64,000 nucleotides of DNA from Paenibacillus sp. FSL M7-0420 (GCF_038002345.1 NZ_JBBOCJ010000001.1:7440001-7504000); one strand, 5' to 3'; shown: positions 33,420 through 43,262, counted from the first letter of the stretch. Notes: generated by a model from the letters alone, not told the origin. Numbers and translations: made by a program.

Positions 33420-36401
33420 ATGATAACACAGGAAATTTTACTTGATTTCATGCGGGAGACCGCTTATAAACCACTAACTTATGAAGAACTGGTGAGCCAT
33501 TTCGCAATTGAGGATAGTGCTGAATTCAAGGCCTTTGAGGTCTTGCTGATTGACCTGGAAAAGGACGGCCGGATCATATTGACCCGGGGTAGCCGTTATG
33601 GTGTGCCTGAGCGGATGGATCTGCTGCGCGGACGGCTGCAGGTTCATGCCAAGGGCTTTGCTTTTCTGATTCCCGATAACCGGGAGCACCCGGATGTGTA
33701 TATCCACGCGAACGATCTGAAGGGTGCTATGAACGGCGATATCGTCTTGATCCGTATTACCTCGAAGAGCCCGTCCGGCGGGCGAATGGAAGGCGAAGTG
33801 GAACGGATTCTGATCAGAGGCGTGTCGCAGACGGTGGGGGTCTTCCAGAGCCTGGAGACCTATGGCTTCGTGCTGCCTGATGATAAGCGGATTAACCGGG
33901 ATATTTTCATTCCCAGGGAGTCTTTCAAGGGTGCGGTTGACGGGGAAAAGGTGGTTGTCCGCATTGTGAACTATCCGGAGGGCCGTGCTGCGGCTGAGGG
34001 TGAGATCATTGAGATCCTTGGCCATAAGGATGATCCGGGCGTGGATATTCTGTCGGTCATCCGTAAGCATCAGCTTCCGGAGGCTTTTCCGGCTGAGGTG
34101 ATGACGGAAGCGGAGCAGGCGCCGGATTCCATCACGGATGAAGAGATTATCGAGCAGGGGCGGCGTGATCTGCGCGGGCTCAATATCGTAACCATTGACG
34201 GCGCAGATGCCAAGGATCTGGATGATGCGGTCAACGTAGAGCGTCTGGAGAATGGCCATTATAAGCTGGGCGTTCATATTGCTGACGTAGGCTATTATGT
34301 GCGTGAAGGCTCTGAGCTGGACAAGGAAGCCTATGACCGCGGATGCAGTGTATACCTGGTGGACCGTGTCATTCCAATGCTTCCGCACCGGCTGTCGAAC
34401 GGGATCTGCAGCTTGAACCCGCAGGTTGACCGTCTGACGATGTCCTGTGAAATGGAATTCGACGAGCAGATGAAGGTCGTGAACCACGATGTCTTCACCA
34501 GTGTCATCCGTACGAAGGAGAGAATGACCTACTCTGATGTACGGAAGATTGTCGAGGATGAAGATCCTGAGCTGCTGGAGCGGTATGCTCCGCTGATCGG
34601 GGATTTCCGGCTGATGAAGGAGCTGGCGATGAAGCTGCGCGGTGCACGGATGCGGCGCGGTGCGGTGGATTTCGATTTTGAAGAGAGCAAGATTATTGTA
34701 GATGAGGCCGGTAAGGCTATCGATATTGTAAAACGTGAACGCTCTGTGGCGGAGCAGATTATTGAAGAGTTCATGCTGGTCGCCAATGAGACGGTGGCGG
34801 AGCACTTCCACTGGCTGAAGGTTCCGTTCCTGTACCGGATTCATGAGGACCCGGACCCGGAGAAGCTGCAGAACTTCATGGCTTTTGCGGCTAACTTCGG
34901 CTACCACGTGAAGGGCCGGGGGAATTCGGTTCACCCGCGCGCGCTCCAGGATCTGCTGGAGCAGATTCAGGGAACGAAGGAGCAGACCGTCATCAGTACG
35001 ATGATGCTGCGCTCCATGAAGCAGGCGAAGTACGATGCCGAGAGCACCGGGCACTTCGGGCTGGCCGCAGAGTTCTATTCCCACTTCACCTCACCGATCC
35101 GCCGTTATCCCGATCTGGTGATTCACCGCGTCATGCGCGAGGTGCTTGAGAATGGCGGAGCGCTGACCGAGAAGCGCCACGAATATCTGGCCTCCCGGAT
35201 GCCGGATATTGCCCAGCAGTCCTCGGAGCGTGAGCGTGTGGCTGTTGAAGCCGAGCGCGATACCGAGCAACTGAAGAAAGCAGAGTTCATGCAGGACAAG
35301 GTTGGCGAGGAATTCGACGCCATGATCAGCAGCGTGACCAGCTTCGGGATGTTCATCGAGCTGGATAATACGGTCGAGGGTCTTATTCGCCTTAGTGCGC
35401 TGACGGATGATTACTACCACTTCGATGAAGCTCATATGGCGCTGATCGGCGAGCGTACCTCCAAGGTCTTCCGCATCGGCGATGAAGTGAAGATCCGCGT
35501 AGCCAAGGTCAACATGGACGACCACACCATCGACTTCGAGCTGGTCGATATGAAGCCGCGCGCAGCCGGAGACCACCGGAGCTACGGCGGACGCGGCGGC
35601 AAAGGCGGCCGTCCGGGCGCAGGAGGCTTCAGCAAGCCGTTCGCCGGTAAGGCCGGAGGCGGCAAAGGACGCGGTGGGAAGGGCAAGCCCGGCAGCGCTG
35701 CTGCCGGAGGCAAGAGTGGTGTTGCCAAGGGCAAGAACGGCGCCATCTTCGGGGCTGGCGGTAAGGGGAAGAACGGCGGCGCAGGTGCCGCTGGTAAGAG
35801 CAAGAACGCTTCTGCCGCGGGCGGCGGGGAAGCGGCTGGTGGCTTCGGCGGCGCTGAGTCTGGCGCCGGGAACGGGCCGCGCGAGGGCGGAGCGGCGGCG
35901 TGGGACATCGCCGGCGCAGCAGGCAGCGGCCGCAAGCGCGGGCGCGGGCCGGAAGCGGCAGCGCGGCGCGGTCTTGCCGCCGCAGGCGCAGCGGGCGGCG
36001 GCAAGGCGGACCGCCGGGGCGAAGCCGGCGGGTCTGGCGCTCCGCGCGAGGGCGGCAGAGGCCGCGGCGCGGAGGCCGGTGGCGGTGCCGGGGGACGCGG
36101 CATCGCCTTCGGCTTCGGCTCGGGCAAGGGCGGCTACGGCGCGCCGGGCGGTGGCGGGTCTGAGCAGGCGGGCGATGAGCTGCGCGGCGTAGACGCGGGC
36201 ACACGGTTCCGCAGCCGCGAGGACCTGGGAGCCGAAGGGCGCGGCGCAGCGCCGGAGGGCAAGGGCCGCCGCAAGAAGAAGGGCGGCGTGTTCATTAGCC
36301 CCTCCGTGACGCCAGGCAACGGGGATTCTGCAGGCCAGGCCGGTGCTGACACTGGCGAGAAGAGCGGGCGTCGTAAGCGTAAGAAGAAACCTAAGGCGTA
36401 G
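33420..36401 (+). CDS. rnr: ribonuclease R with very long Gly/Ala/Arg/Lys-rich C-terminal tail
   Basis: RNase R is a processive 3'-5' exoribonuclease that acts with SmpB-tmRNA on non-stop mRNA. The order is an N-terminal winged-helix (about 1-70), cold-shock domains, the RNB catalytic domain ([17 protein letters not shown] with the catalytic Asp residues, about 250-580) and an S1 domain (about 625-705). From about residue 715 to 993 the protein is a low-complexity tail rich in Gly, Ala, Arg and Lys, ending [13 protein letters not shown]. Usual RNase R has 770-815 residues, so the tail adds nearly 200. Its DNA (35560-36380) is far more GC-rich than the rest of the gene. ATG at 33420 follows AAGGTG. 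Confidence 0.95.
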   Translation: MITQEILLDFMRETAYKPLTYEELVSHFAIEDSAEFKAFEVLLIDLEKDGRIILTRGSRYGVPERMDLLRGRLQVHAKGFAFLIPDNREHPDVYIHANDLKGAMNGDIVLIRITSKSPSGGRMEGEVERILIRGVSQTVGVFQSLETYGFVLPDDKRINRDIFIPRESFKGAVDGEKVVVRIVNYPEGRAAAEGEIIEILGHKDDPGVDILSVIRKHQLPEAFPAEVMTEAEQAPDSITDEEIIEQGRRDLRGLNIVTIDGADAKDLDDAVNVERLENGHYKLGVHIADVGYYVREGSELDKEAYDRGCSVYLVDRVIPMLPHRLSNGICSLNPQVDRLTMSCEMEFDEQMKVVNHDVFTSVIRTKERMTYSDVRKIVEDEDPELLERYAPLIGDFRLMKELAMKLRGARMRRGAVDFDFEESKIIVDEAGKAIDIVKRERSVAEQIIEEFMLVANETVAEHFHWLKVPFLYRIHEDPDPEKLQNFMAFAANFGYHVKGRGNSVHPRALQDLLEQIQGTKEQTVISTMMLRSMKQAKYDAESTGHFGLAAEFYSHFTSPIRRYPDLVIHRVMREVLENGGALTEKRHEYLASRMPDIAQQSSERERVAVEAERDTEQLKKAEFMQDKVGEEFDAMISSVTSFGMFIELDNTVEGLIRLSALTDDYYHFDEAHMALIGERTSKVFRIGDEVKIRVAKVNMDDHTIDFELVDMKPRAAGDHRSYGGRGGKGGRPGAGGFSKPFAGKAGGGKGRGGKGKPGSAAAGGKSGVAKGKNGAIFGAGGKGKNGGAGAAGKSKNASAAGGGEAAGGFGGAESGAGNGPREGGAAAWDIAGAAGSGRKRGRGPEAAARRGLAAAGAAGGGKADRRGEAGGSGAPREGGRGRGAEAGGGAGGRGIAFGFGSGKGGYGAPGGGGSEQAGDELRGVDAGTRFRSREDLGAEGRGAAPEGKGRRKKKGGVFISPSVTPGNGDSAGQAGADTGEKSGRRKRKKKPKA

Positions 36402-36415
36402 GCTGAATGATATGA

Positions 36416-36448
36416 GGCACTGTTCCTTTAGGGGGACAGTGCCCTTTT
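36416..36448 (+). terminator. terminator of rnr
   Basis: GGCACTGTTCC pairs with GGACAGTGCC (one bulge) and is followed by CTTTTAA. Confidence 0.7.
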
Positions 36449-36579
36449 AATGAGGAATTGGCATCATAAGACCAGAGTATAGGGCGATCCTTCCTTGCGC
36501 TGACAGCTCCGCTTTTGATACAATATAGACCTGGTGTCCGTGAAGGATTGCCGGGAATTCGATTCAAGGAGTGACGCTC

Positions 36580-37059
36580 ATGGGTAAAAAAGCAGACGGG
36601 AAAGTGCTCGCCCAGAACAAAAAAGCTTCCCATGACTATTTTATTGAGGACACCTACGAAGCGGGTTTGGTTCTTACAGGAACAGAGATCAAATCGCTGC
36701 GTAATGGCCGCGCTAACATTGGGGATGCGTTCGCAACGATCCGTAATGGCGAGATTCATATCCACAACATGCATATCAGTCCTTTTGAACAGGGAAACCG
36801 TGCCAATCCTACCGACCCTACGCGCACGCGTAAGCTGCTGATGCATAAGGAGCAGATACACAAGCTGCTGGGCTCTTCCAAACGGGATGGCTTCACCATT
36901 GTGCCGCTTAAGATTTATGTGCGTAATGGCTACGCCAAGCTGCTGATTGGTCTGGGTAAGGGGAAGAAGGAATACGACAAACGGGATTCCGCCGCGAAGC
37001 GTGACGCCCAGCGTGATATCCAGCGTGTGCTGCGCGACAAACAGAAGGTAGCCAGATAG
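36580..37059 (+). CDS. smpB: SsrA-binding protein SmpB
   Basis: SmpB binds tmRNA and brings it to stalled ribosomes. The 159 residues contain [33 protein letters not shown], and a basic C-terminal tail ([16 protein letters not shown]) that enters the mRNA channel. The ATG at 36580 has AAGGAG ten bases upstream. It lies just before ssrA, its RNA partner, and after rnr, which degrades the released mRNA. Confidence 0.96.
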   Translation: MGKKADGKVLAQNKKASHDYFIEDTYEAGLVLTGTEIKSLRNGRANIGDAFATIRNGEIHIHNMHISPFEQGNRANPTDPTRTRKLLMHKEQIHKLLGSSKRDGFTIVPLKIYVRNGYAKLLIGLGKGKKEYDKRDSAAKRDAQRDIQRVLRDKQKVAR

Positions 37060-37141
37060 ACTGACTTCTGCACCCGGCGACAGGTAGTTCCAGATTCAAC
37101 CTTCAATTCCTTTAACCTGCGTGTTAAAGTGTTGATAAATG

Positions 37142-37150
37142 TGCTATACT
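37142..37150 (+). promoter_or_regulatory. extended -10 promoter of ssrA
   Basis: TGC-TATACT is an extended -10 element (TG at 37142-37143, box 37145-37150). The mature tmRNA starts about 110 bases later, implying a processed 5' leader. Confidence 0.5.
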
Positions 37151-37262
37151 GGGTAAGTAGATTTTTTGCTTCTGAACAGCCATCTTAAGTCAGATCGCTG
37201 TGTACCGGATCAGCATTTGTGCTTGTCATTGATCCGTTAATCCGAAGCGCCCTTTCTAATGA

Positions 37263-37624
37263 GGGGCCGTTCTTGGATTCGACGGGGATAGTTCGAGCAT
37301 GAGTAGCGAGTAGTGGGGACGCGTCCGCTTCATCAACGCTAAAGCCTATTAAACGGCAAACAACAAAACAACTACGCTTTCGCAGCCTAAGAAACTGTGT
37401 GCGTGCTTCTACTCTGCATCGTCCATGTGACAGGGCTAGGGGCTAACAAATAGTGGAATACGCTGTCTCATCTCCGCCTGGGGTGAGCTGAAGAAGATAA
37501 TCAGGCTGACCCGAAGGGGACCCGGTTACGGGGGGCTTCTAGGGTGACATCAAAACTGTAACTACACTCGTAGAAGCTTATGTGCCGTTATCTTCGGACA
37601 GGGGTTCGACTCCCCTCGGCTCCA
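37263..37624 (+). ncRNA. ssrA: transfer-messenger RNA (tmRNA)
   Basis: The 5' end GGGGCCGUUCUUGGAUUCGA and the 3' end with GGUUCGACUCCCCUCGGCUCCA form the alanyl-tRNA-like part; GGGGCCG pairs with CGGCUCC, including one G-U pair. CCA is not encoded. The tag frame runs GGC AAA CAA CAA AAC AAC TAC GCT TTC GCA GCC TAA, so the degradation tag would be (A)GKQQNNYAFAA. The RNA is about 362 nt. Its 3' end is the insertion site of the island that follows. Confidence 0.96.
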
Positions 37625-37625
37625 T
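37604..37625 (+). repeat. left attachment core inside the tmRNA 3' end (attL)
   Basis: The 22 bases covering the T-loop and acceptor strand of tmRNA are repeated exactly at 43263-43284, and 18 of them (GACTCCCCTCGGCTCCAT) again at 46200-46217. tmRNA 3' ends are known targets of tyrosine recombinases. The DNA between the copies is AT-rich and accessory. Confidence 0.85.
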
Positions 37626-37627
37626 CC

Positions 37628-37656
37628 AAAAAACCCGCTGAAATCGCGGGTTTTTT
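37628..37656 (+). terminator. terminator of ssrA
   Basis: AAAAAACCCGC and GCGGGTTTTTT pair around TGAAATC. Because it lies beyond the att core it may have been supplied by the island. Confidence 0.92.
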
Positions 37657-37674
37657 GCTGTCTTTAGGTTGAGT

Positions 37675-37691
37675 TGTAGACCAATGTAGAC
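37675..37691 (+). repeat. paired TGTAGAC direct repeats, left end of island
   Basis: TGTAGAC occurs at 37675-37681 and 37685-37691, one helical turn apart, 50 bases inside the left att core. The same pair occurs at 43108-43125 near the right core. They resemble recombinase or excisionase arm sites; that role is inferred. Confidence 0.5.
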
Positions 37692-37725
37692 ATGGGAATA
37701 TTGAGGAGCTATTTGTTCCCTTAAT

Positions 37726-37744
37726 TGTAGACATGCTGTCTACA
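37726..37744. repeat. perfect TGTAGACA palindrome
   Basis: TGTAGACA-TGC-TGTCTACA is a perfect inverted repeat and is the third TGTAGAC copy near attL. It could be a recombinase-accessory site or an operator. Confidence 0.55.
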
Positions 37745-37772
37745 TCTTAAATAAGATCATTCGTTCTGTTAA

Positions 37773-37798
37773 AATTACTCCACGTGTGTGGAGTAATT
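37773..37798. repeat. 11-bp perfect inverted repeat in the island leader
   Basis: AATTACTCCAC and GTGGAGTAATT flank GTGT. There is no T-run, so it is not a terminator. It lies 68 bases before the promoter of the DUF262 gene. The stretch 37657-37956 holds only this repeat, the TGTAGAC sites and the promoter; I see no gene or integrase remnant. Confidence 0.55.
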
Positions 37799-37862
37799 AC
37801 TGTTGCTAGTAAAGAAATACTCATTTTTAATCCATATTTATCCTAAGGATTATTGATCATAG

Positions 37863-37871
37863 TGGTATAAT
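37863..37871 (+). promoter_or_regulatory. extended -10 promoter of the DUF262-HEPN pair
   Basis: TGG-TATAAT forms an extended -10 element (TG at 37863-37864, box 37866-37871) 85 bases before the GTG start. Confidence 0.5.
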
Positions 37872-37956
37872 CTGTATAGATTAAACTTCTTTGATGTTTA
37901 AGAATACAAGCAATAACCAAAGCTAAATAAGACAATTTATAAGGAGGACTACTTCT

Positions 37957-39060
37957 GTGAACACACTGAAAAAAAACTTAGTTGAATTGCAACAACTGGC
38001 TAAAGAGCGGACTGTTAAAACGCAAAGCATTGAATATGATTTAGAGACTTTGGTGAAAAAAGTTAATAGGAAGACAATTAAGCTTGACCCAGAGTACCAA
38101 AGGAATCATAGATGGAATGCAGAAACATCTTCAAAGTTAATTGAAAGCTTAATTCTAAATATTCCAGTCCCATTGGTATATTTATCTCAAGATGTGGATG
38201 TTGATGATGAGGCAGATGACCTGGCTAGATACTCAGTAATTGATGGTCAACAACGGTTAACAGCTATTTTTAACTTCATGACAAACGAGTTAGTTTTAGA
38301 AGGGATGGAAGTATTAAAACCACTAAACGGGTCAAGGTATAAGGATTTACCACCGTTTCTAATAAGAAGATTAGAGGAGAGAACAATTAAGTGTTTAAGA
38401 ATCGATTCAACTCTCGACCCACAAGTGAAATACGATATATTCGAGAGATTGAACTCCGGGTCTGTTAAGCTTGAAGCACAAGAATTAAGAAATGCGATTT
38501 ATAGAGGGCCGTTTAATAAGCTAATAAAGGATCTTGCTAAGCATGAAGATTTCAGAGTTTTGAACCAAATCAACATGGATAATCCAGATGAAAGTAAGAA
38601 GGTTCAAAAAATGGAAGATGTAGAACTGGTTCTTCGTTTTTTCGCTTTACAGAATAACAACTATAAAAATTTAAAAAAGGGATTTAAATTGTTTCTTTCT
38701 GAATCGATGGAGGAATTTAATAAGTTATCAGAAGATGAAATACAAGGACTTAGAGATAAATTTCTAAAAACAATGAAAGTAATAAGAGAAAACTTTGGGG
38801 ATCAGGCATTTGCAAAGTATAGATTCGAAAATGAAGAATTTATCAAGATGTCTAAATTTAATGCTGCAGTATTTGATGCATTAGCAATAGCTATCGTAGA
38901 TAGTCTTGACTTAGATTCTCCTGTCTTTTCAAAACTAAATAAGGTTAGTTTTCAAGAGTTATTCAAAAAAGAGAAATTTTTTGATACAGTATCAGGAAGT
39001 GTAAATGATAGAGAAAAGGTTTCTACACGAATTGATACTGTCAAGGAGCTGCTCAAATGA
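37957..39060 (+). CDS. DUF262 (GmrSD N-terminal / ParB-like) domain protein
   Basis: The 367 residues have the DUF262 core: the PEYQRNHRWN segment (45-54), the hallmark DGQQRLT (96-102) and FERLNSGSVKL with the following polar helix. In GmrSD and SspE-type proteins this domain is a ParB-like NTP-dependent nuclease or sensor module; here the DUF1524 HNH-type nuclease domain usual in GmrSD is absent. GTG at 37957 follows AAGGAGG. It overlaps the next gene by four bases (ATGA), so the two are coupled. AT-rich codon use sets it apart from the backbone. A defence or toxin-control role is inferred from family and context. Confidence 0.85.
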   Translation: MNTLKKNLVELQQLAKERTVKTQSIEYDLETLVKKVNRKTIKLDPEYQRNHRWNAETSSKLIESLILNIPVPLVYLSQDVDVDDEADDLARYSVIDGQQRLTAIFNFMTNELVLEGMEVLKPLNGSRYKDLPPFLIRRLEERTIKCLRIDSTLDPQVKYDIFERLNSGSVKLEAQELRNAIYRGPFNKLIKDLAKHEDFRVLNQINMDNPDESKKVQKMEDVELVLRFFALQNNNYKNLKKGFKLFLSESMEEFNKLSEDEIQGLRDKFLKTMKVIRENFGDQAFAKYRFENEEFIKMSKFNAAVFDALAIAIVDSLDLDSPVFSKLNKVSFQELFKKEKFFDTVSGSVNDREKVSTRIDTVKELLK

Positions 39061-39917
39061 GTTCTTCACACAATCCTTTCAACACTGATATTACGGAATT
39101 CAGCACTTTTGCTTCTCTTTTTATTGAAGAGTTAGAGGAGCGATGGACTGAGATAGAGATACTTATAGAGCAAATAAAAATACAAAGTAACGATGAGGTG
39201 AAAAATGTACTTTGTAGATCTGCTGTAGTCCTATTGGTGGCTCATCTGGAAGGATTCATGAAAGAAGCTGCTTCCACCTTTATTAAGGACTTAAACCACC
39301 ATTGTGAGTTTATAGAATTGCCAAAACGTATTCAAAAAACTTATTGCACATTATTTTTATCAACTGTAAATGATAGCGGAGGTATTGATAATAGAATACA
39401 AGGTAGATTACTAGAAAAATTTGGGGAGTTAAATGCTCGACTTACGGTAGAACCATTTTTATATGATCGCAACAAAAATCCTTCTCCTACAGTAATTGAA
39501 ACTATTCTTAATAACTTTGGAGTAAAGGATTTCTTTAAACTGTTACATATGTCTTCACTAGATATTGTATTTGAAAATAATAGCTCAGAGACATTGATAT
39601 TTCTAGAAGAGTTAAGAGAATATACAATACAAGCAGTTGAAAAATTTCCATATAACATAAATTTAGAAAATTATGCGATTTCGATTAAAGATGGAAGATT
39701 AGCAAGGGAAAATTCTTTATGGATATTATTTATAGACGAATTGTTAAGGAAAAGGCACTCTATTGCGCATGGTTCGAATTTTCGAAATGAGATATCTATA
39801 AATGAACTTGAGGATGCAAAAATAAAGGTCCAGATACTACAATATTCAATTGCACTGGTATTATTTAGTTCAGGTATTACAATTCCATCTCCAATGCTAA
39901 ACGATTCTTTGCTTTAA
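39057..39917 (+). CDS. HEPN-like (MAE_28990/MAE_18760-type) putative RNase
   Basis: The 286-residue helical protein has a C-terminal RHSIAHG (Arg233 to His238), the R-x4-H motif of catalytically active HEPN ribonucleases. The N-terminal helix AVVLLVAHLEGFMKEAA resembles MAE_28990/MAE_18760-like HEPN proteins that are often encoded next to DUF262 proteins. The four-base overlap with the DUF262 gene and the strong terminator that follows define a two-gene unit. Likely reading: HEPN is an RNA-cleaving effector and DUF262 its sensor or partner; this is inference and not known for this exact pair. Confidence 0.78.
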   Translation: MSSSHNPFNTDITEFSTFASLFIEELEERWTEIEILIEQIKIQSNDEVKNVLCRSAVVLLVAHLEGFMKEAASTFIKDLNHHCEFIELPKRIQKTYCTLFLSTVNDSGGIDNRIQGRLLEKFGELNARLTVEPFLYDRNKNPSPTVIETILNNFGVKDFFKLLHMSSLDIVFENNSSETLIFLEELREYTIQAVEKFPYNINLENYAISIKDGRLARENSLWILFIDELLRKRHSIAHGSNFRNEISINELEDAKIKVQILQYSIALVLFSSGITIPSPMLNDSLL

Positions 39918-39999
39918 AGTAACACTGATATTCTAAGAGTAATCTTGAAAGAAATAGATATATATTATAATAATGATACCTAGTCGATAGGTAGTCCTA

Positions 40000-40038
40000 A
40001 ATGAAGGCCATACACATTTACGTGTATGGCCTTCATTT
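40000..40038 (+). terminator. strong terminator after the DUF262-HEPN pair
   Basis: ATGAAGGCCATACAC and GTGTATGGCCTTCAT pair perfectly around a short loop and are followed by T. Confidence 0.92.
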
Positions 40039-40119
40039 TTCTCTTGCAATAAGCGGACTAGAGCAAGATTAGTGGGATGCAATCGATGATCTAAAACTAA
40101 GATAACGGAGGTTTCATTA

Positions 40120-40734
40120 ATGCTAACACAACGAAATATTGAGCTGAAGTCACTACTAACTAATTCTTTGCGTGAAAAACAAGGAAGTTATTTAATTGAA
40201 GAATTAATGAATTCGTTTCCCTTCCATCACAGACCTTATAGAGGTTACTGAGCAGGAGCTAATCTCAATTAGTGGTATAGGGCCACACAAGGCCCGACAG
40301 ATTGAAACAATACTAAAGTTGGCAAGGACACTTATCGTGCCGGATATAGATTTTCCGGCTATTCGCAAACCTGAGGATGCATATCATTTACTTGAGCCGG
40401 AGCATCGATATAACACCAAAAAACATTTTATATGCCTGTATCTCAATACAAAGAATCGTGTAATACACAAGGAAACGATCTCTATAGGCTCTCTTAACGC
40501 TTCTATCGTCCATCCGCGAAGTGTCAAAGTTGAAATCAAAGCTCCTGTGCCTCAATCATTTGTTCTCATTCACATCCGAGTGGCGATCCTACTCCTTCGA
40601 ATGAAGATCTGATTATTACCCATCGTCTTATTGAAGCCGGAGAAATTATTGGTATCGATGTATTGGATCATCTGATTATTGCCGGACAAAGATATGTGAG
40701 TTTAAAGGAACAAGGATTAATGGCTCGTGCTTAG
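40120..40734 (+). pseudogene. decayed RadC/JAB-domain gene
   Basis: Three frames together encode a RadC-like (DUF2466, JAB/MPN) protein. ATG at 40120 gives MLTQRNIELKSLLTNSLREK, then a frame change near 40230 leads to TEQELISISGIGPHKARQIE (the HhH part) and a long stretch with ICLYLNTKNRVIHKETISIG. A second shift near 40570 restores [12 protein letters not shown], the metal-binding end of the motif, up to the TAG at 40734. Two indels make it non-functional as written. Such radC-like genes are typical cargo of integrative elements. Confidence 0.82.
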
Positions 40735-40968
40735 GCATCTTTTAAGATATGAAACGCACTGATCATTACTTTATATACTAATAAGAGACTTGGCTAGATA
40801 GGTAGATAAACCAGCAAAATTAACAGATAAGTAAAGATGCGCTAATAATGTAGAAAGAGATAAACTACCAGCAGGTGAAAAGGAGTTTTCTGGCGAATAT
40901 TGTAATAACTGAATCTAAGTTAATTGTATTGTTCGAATCATGAAATAGTAACTAAAGGGGAAATTAAC

Positions 40969-43009
40969 TTGAGCATACTAAGTGAAAAGGCAATCTTAAA
41001 TACCGAAGATGTTTTAATGAAAATCGAAGAATACTCCTCTCAAGAAGCAGTATCTCCGTTTGCTAAATTAAATTTAAAGCTACTAAAGAATAGTATTCAA
41101 AATAAACACGGACTTAACATGGAAACAAAACATGACTTAGTCTTTATTGGAAAGACGAGAGTCGGGAAAAGCACAAACTTGTGCAGTATATTTAATTTTT
41201 ATTATTACGAGGGTAATAAGAAACTACAGATGCTACCTGCCGATACCGGAGGTACAACTACGCCTTGTACTGTTGAGATTGATAATTTTGAGGGAGCAAC
41301 TTACATTGAAGTAACTAATATAGATAATCAAATGCTTCAAAAATATCTTAAAGTGTTTATTCAAAAAAAAATTGATAAGGATAGTGTAGAATCATTGCCT
41401 GAAGAAATTCAAGCTATAATTAAAAGGAAGATAGGGAAAGAAACGATAAGTCAGATTGAAAGTATTGAGAATCCTGTTCAAGCTGTTGATTATATTTTTG
41501 AAAATACGAAGATAGAATATACTAATGAATTAGTTTGTTTATCCCCTGAGGATGAATGTGGAGATATTAATTCTACATTCAAATGGGTTAAAGAAACGTT
41601 AGATAACATAAGGCATGGAAAGGTTGAAGATGTATTCATACCGTTAAAAATAGTTATTCATATATCCAAGAAGGTTAGGCAACTTCCAGAATGGGCAAAT
41701 AAAATAGTTGACACTCGAGGAATTATTGGGGCAGATCTCAGCGAAGATAATAATGGAAGTAATTCAATTATGAATAGGGATGACTTAAAAGAATATATTA
41801 ATAATAAAAACAGCTATGTAGTTTTTATTACGGAATTTGCGGATATGGATAATAGTATTAAAGAATACTATAAAGAACTTCTAACTTCTACAGATTCGGA
41901 TATTTCAAGCACTTCGCGACATATGATTTTGATCAGCACGAAACCTGATATGGTAGATTCTAAGATAAGTGACGAGTATGAAAATGAAAGTGAGAAGGAA
42001 GGACTAAGAAGGATTGTGATAGCGGAGAAGGTAGAATCATTTGAGGGATCTGTCCTTGATTTTGTCAGCAAGCTTAAGGATAGTAATCTGGAAAGGGATA
42101 TAAAATCTCTCGAGATCTACACAAACTTAGTTGAAAAAGTTGATAGCTTTCAAGAAACAAAAATTAAATTGGTGAATCTTGTTTTGTTTGAGGCCAAAAA
42201 GTATTATCAGGAGGGTGAACTTGAAGAGGAACACTCTCGACAAATTCAAGGGGTTATATCCGATAAAATAAAAGTTATCCATAGTATTTTGGACAATGAA
42301 ATTAGAGATGCTTGCGAATTAGCAGTCTCAATTATTAAATCTAAAACAGGAAAGGACAGACCCAGTACAAGGCTTGAAAATGAATTAGAGACTTTTAAAA
42401 AATAGTATTATAAGTGAAACTGAAAAATCTATAGAAGTTTATATTGAGAAATATACATCAAGTTTTATTAACAATTCCTCTCTCTTTTCGGGGATGACTT
42501 GGAGAGCTTACACATACAGCTCAGGTTTTGTAATTTCAAGAGATGGCGATATAGTAGGAGATACTGCAGTAATAAGGAATGAAATTATTGAAGATCTATC
42601 CAGAGAAATAACACTTATCTTAAAGAAATCAACACAAGTTTTAGAATCAGACATGAAAGAATTAGTGTCGGATGAAGAACTTGTAATTTTTCTGGAATCT
42701 CTTAAAATTGATTTAATTGGTAGAGCAAAAGTAAACTTAATGAATGAACTTAAAATGCAGTTCGAAATAGAATTGAAGAAGCGTATTTTAAATCATGATT
42801 CTTTATGGGATCAAGTTCATCAAAAGCGTGAGAAATACGGTGATAAATATAGCGATATTGGAAAAAAATTGATTCGGGAATATTTAGATAGAGCTTTTGA
42901 AAGCAAGGAAATTAGTTATGATAGATATTATACTGACAACCTTGAGAAAGCTAAAAATGAAATTAGTGATAAACTGTTAGGTTCCCTGAATGGTAACGTT
43001 ATAGCATAA
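40969..43009 (+). pseudogene. dynamin-like GTPase split by a frameshift
   Basis: The N-terminal part (TTG at 40969, with AAAGGGG upstream, to a TAG at 42405; 478 residues) has a P-loop GKTRVGKS (61-68), a switch-I-like GGTTTPC, DTRG (248-251) as G3 and TKPD (324-327) as G4. The frame breaks in a run of six A at 42397-42402; one A fewer would continue directly into the frame that ends at 43009, adding about 205 mostly helical residues. The whole would be near 684 residues, with the plan of large dynamin-like GTPases, some of which act in phage defence. Sequencing error, phase variation or true decay cannot be told apart here. Confidence 0.75.
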
Positions 43010-43107
43010 CATGTATTTTTCTATAAAAATTGGAGTGCTTTCAGGTGGAGATGCTATAACACCAATTAATATATAGTAGTATTGCCTTGCAACTCCTGTC
43101 CGATTAT

Positions 43108-43125
43108 TGTAGACCCGATGTAGAC
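43108..43125 (+). repeat. paired TGTAGAC direct repeats, right end of island
   Basis: TGTAGAC at 43108-43114 and 43119-43125 repeat the pair found near attL. They lie about 140 bases before the 22-bp core. The rest of 43010-43262 shows no gene. Confidence 0.5.
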
Positions 43126-43262
43126 GTAAGCTATAAATCAAGCTAAGTAATTATAATTAGAAATACACAGATTAATAAGTAAATCTCAGTGAAGCCTTAC
43201 CTGATAAGGCTTTGTGGGATTGATTAAGTCGTTATGGGGCTAGTTAAAATTGAAAGACAGCA

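Noticed and set aside
35582..36204. Pro/Arg-rich frames and extra plus-strand frames over the rnr tail
   Set aside because: They are reading-frame shadows of the GC-rich repeat-like tail. The tail itself is in frame with RNase R up to a stop followed by a terminator.
42390..42410. Programmed ribosomal frameshifting in the GTPase gene
   Set aside because: Joining the frames needs +1 or -2, and the tract is not a standard -1 slippery heptamer; an indel in the A run is simpler.
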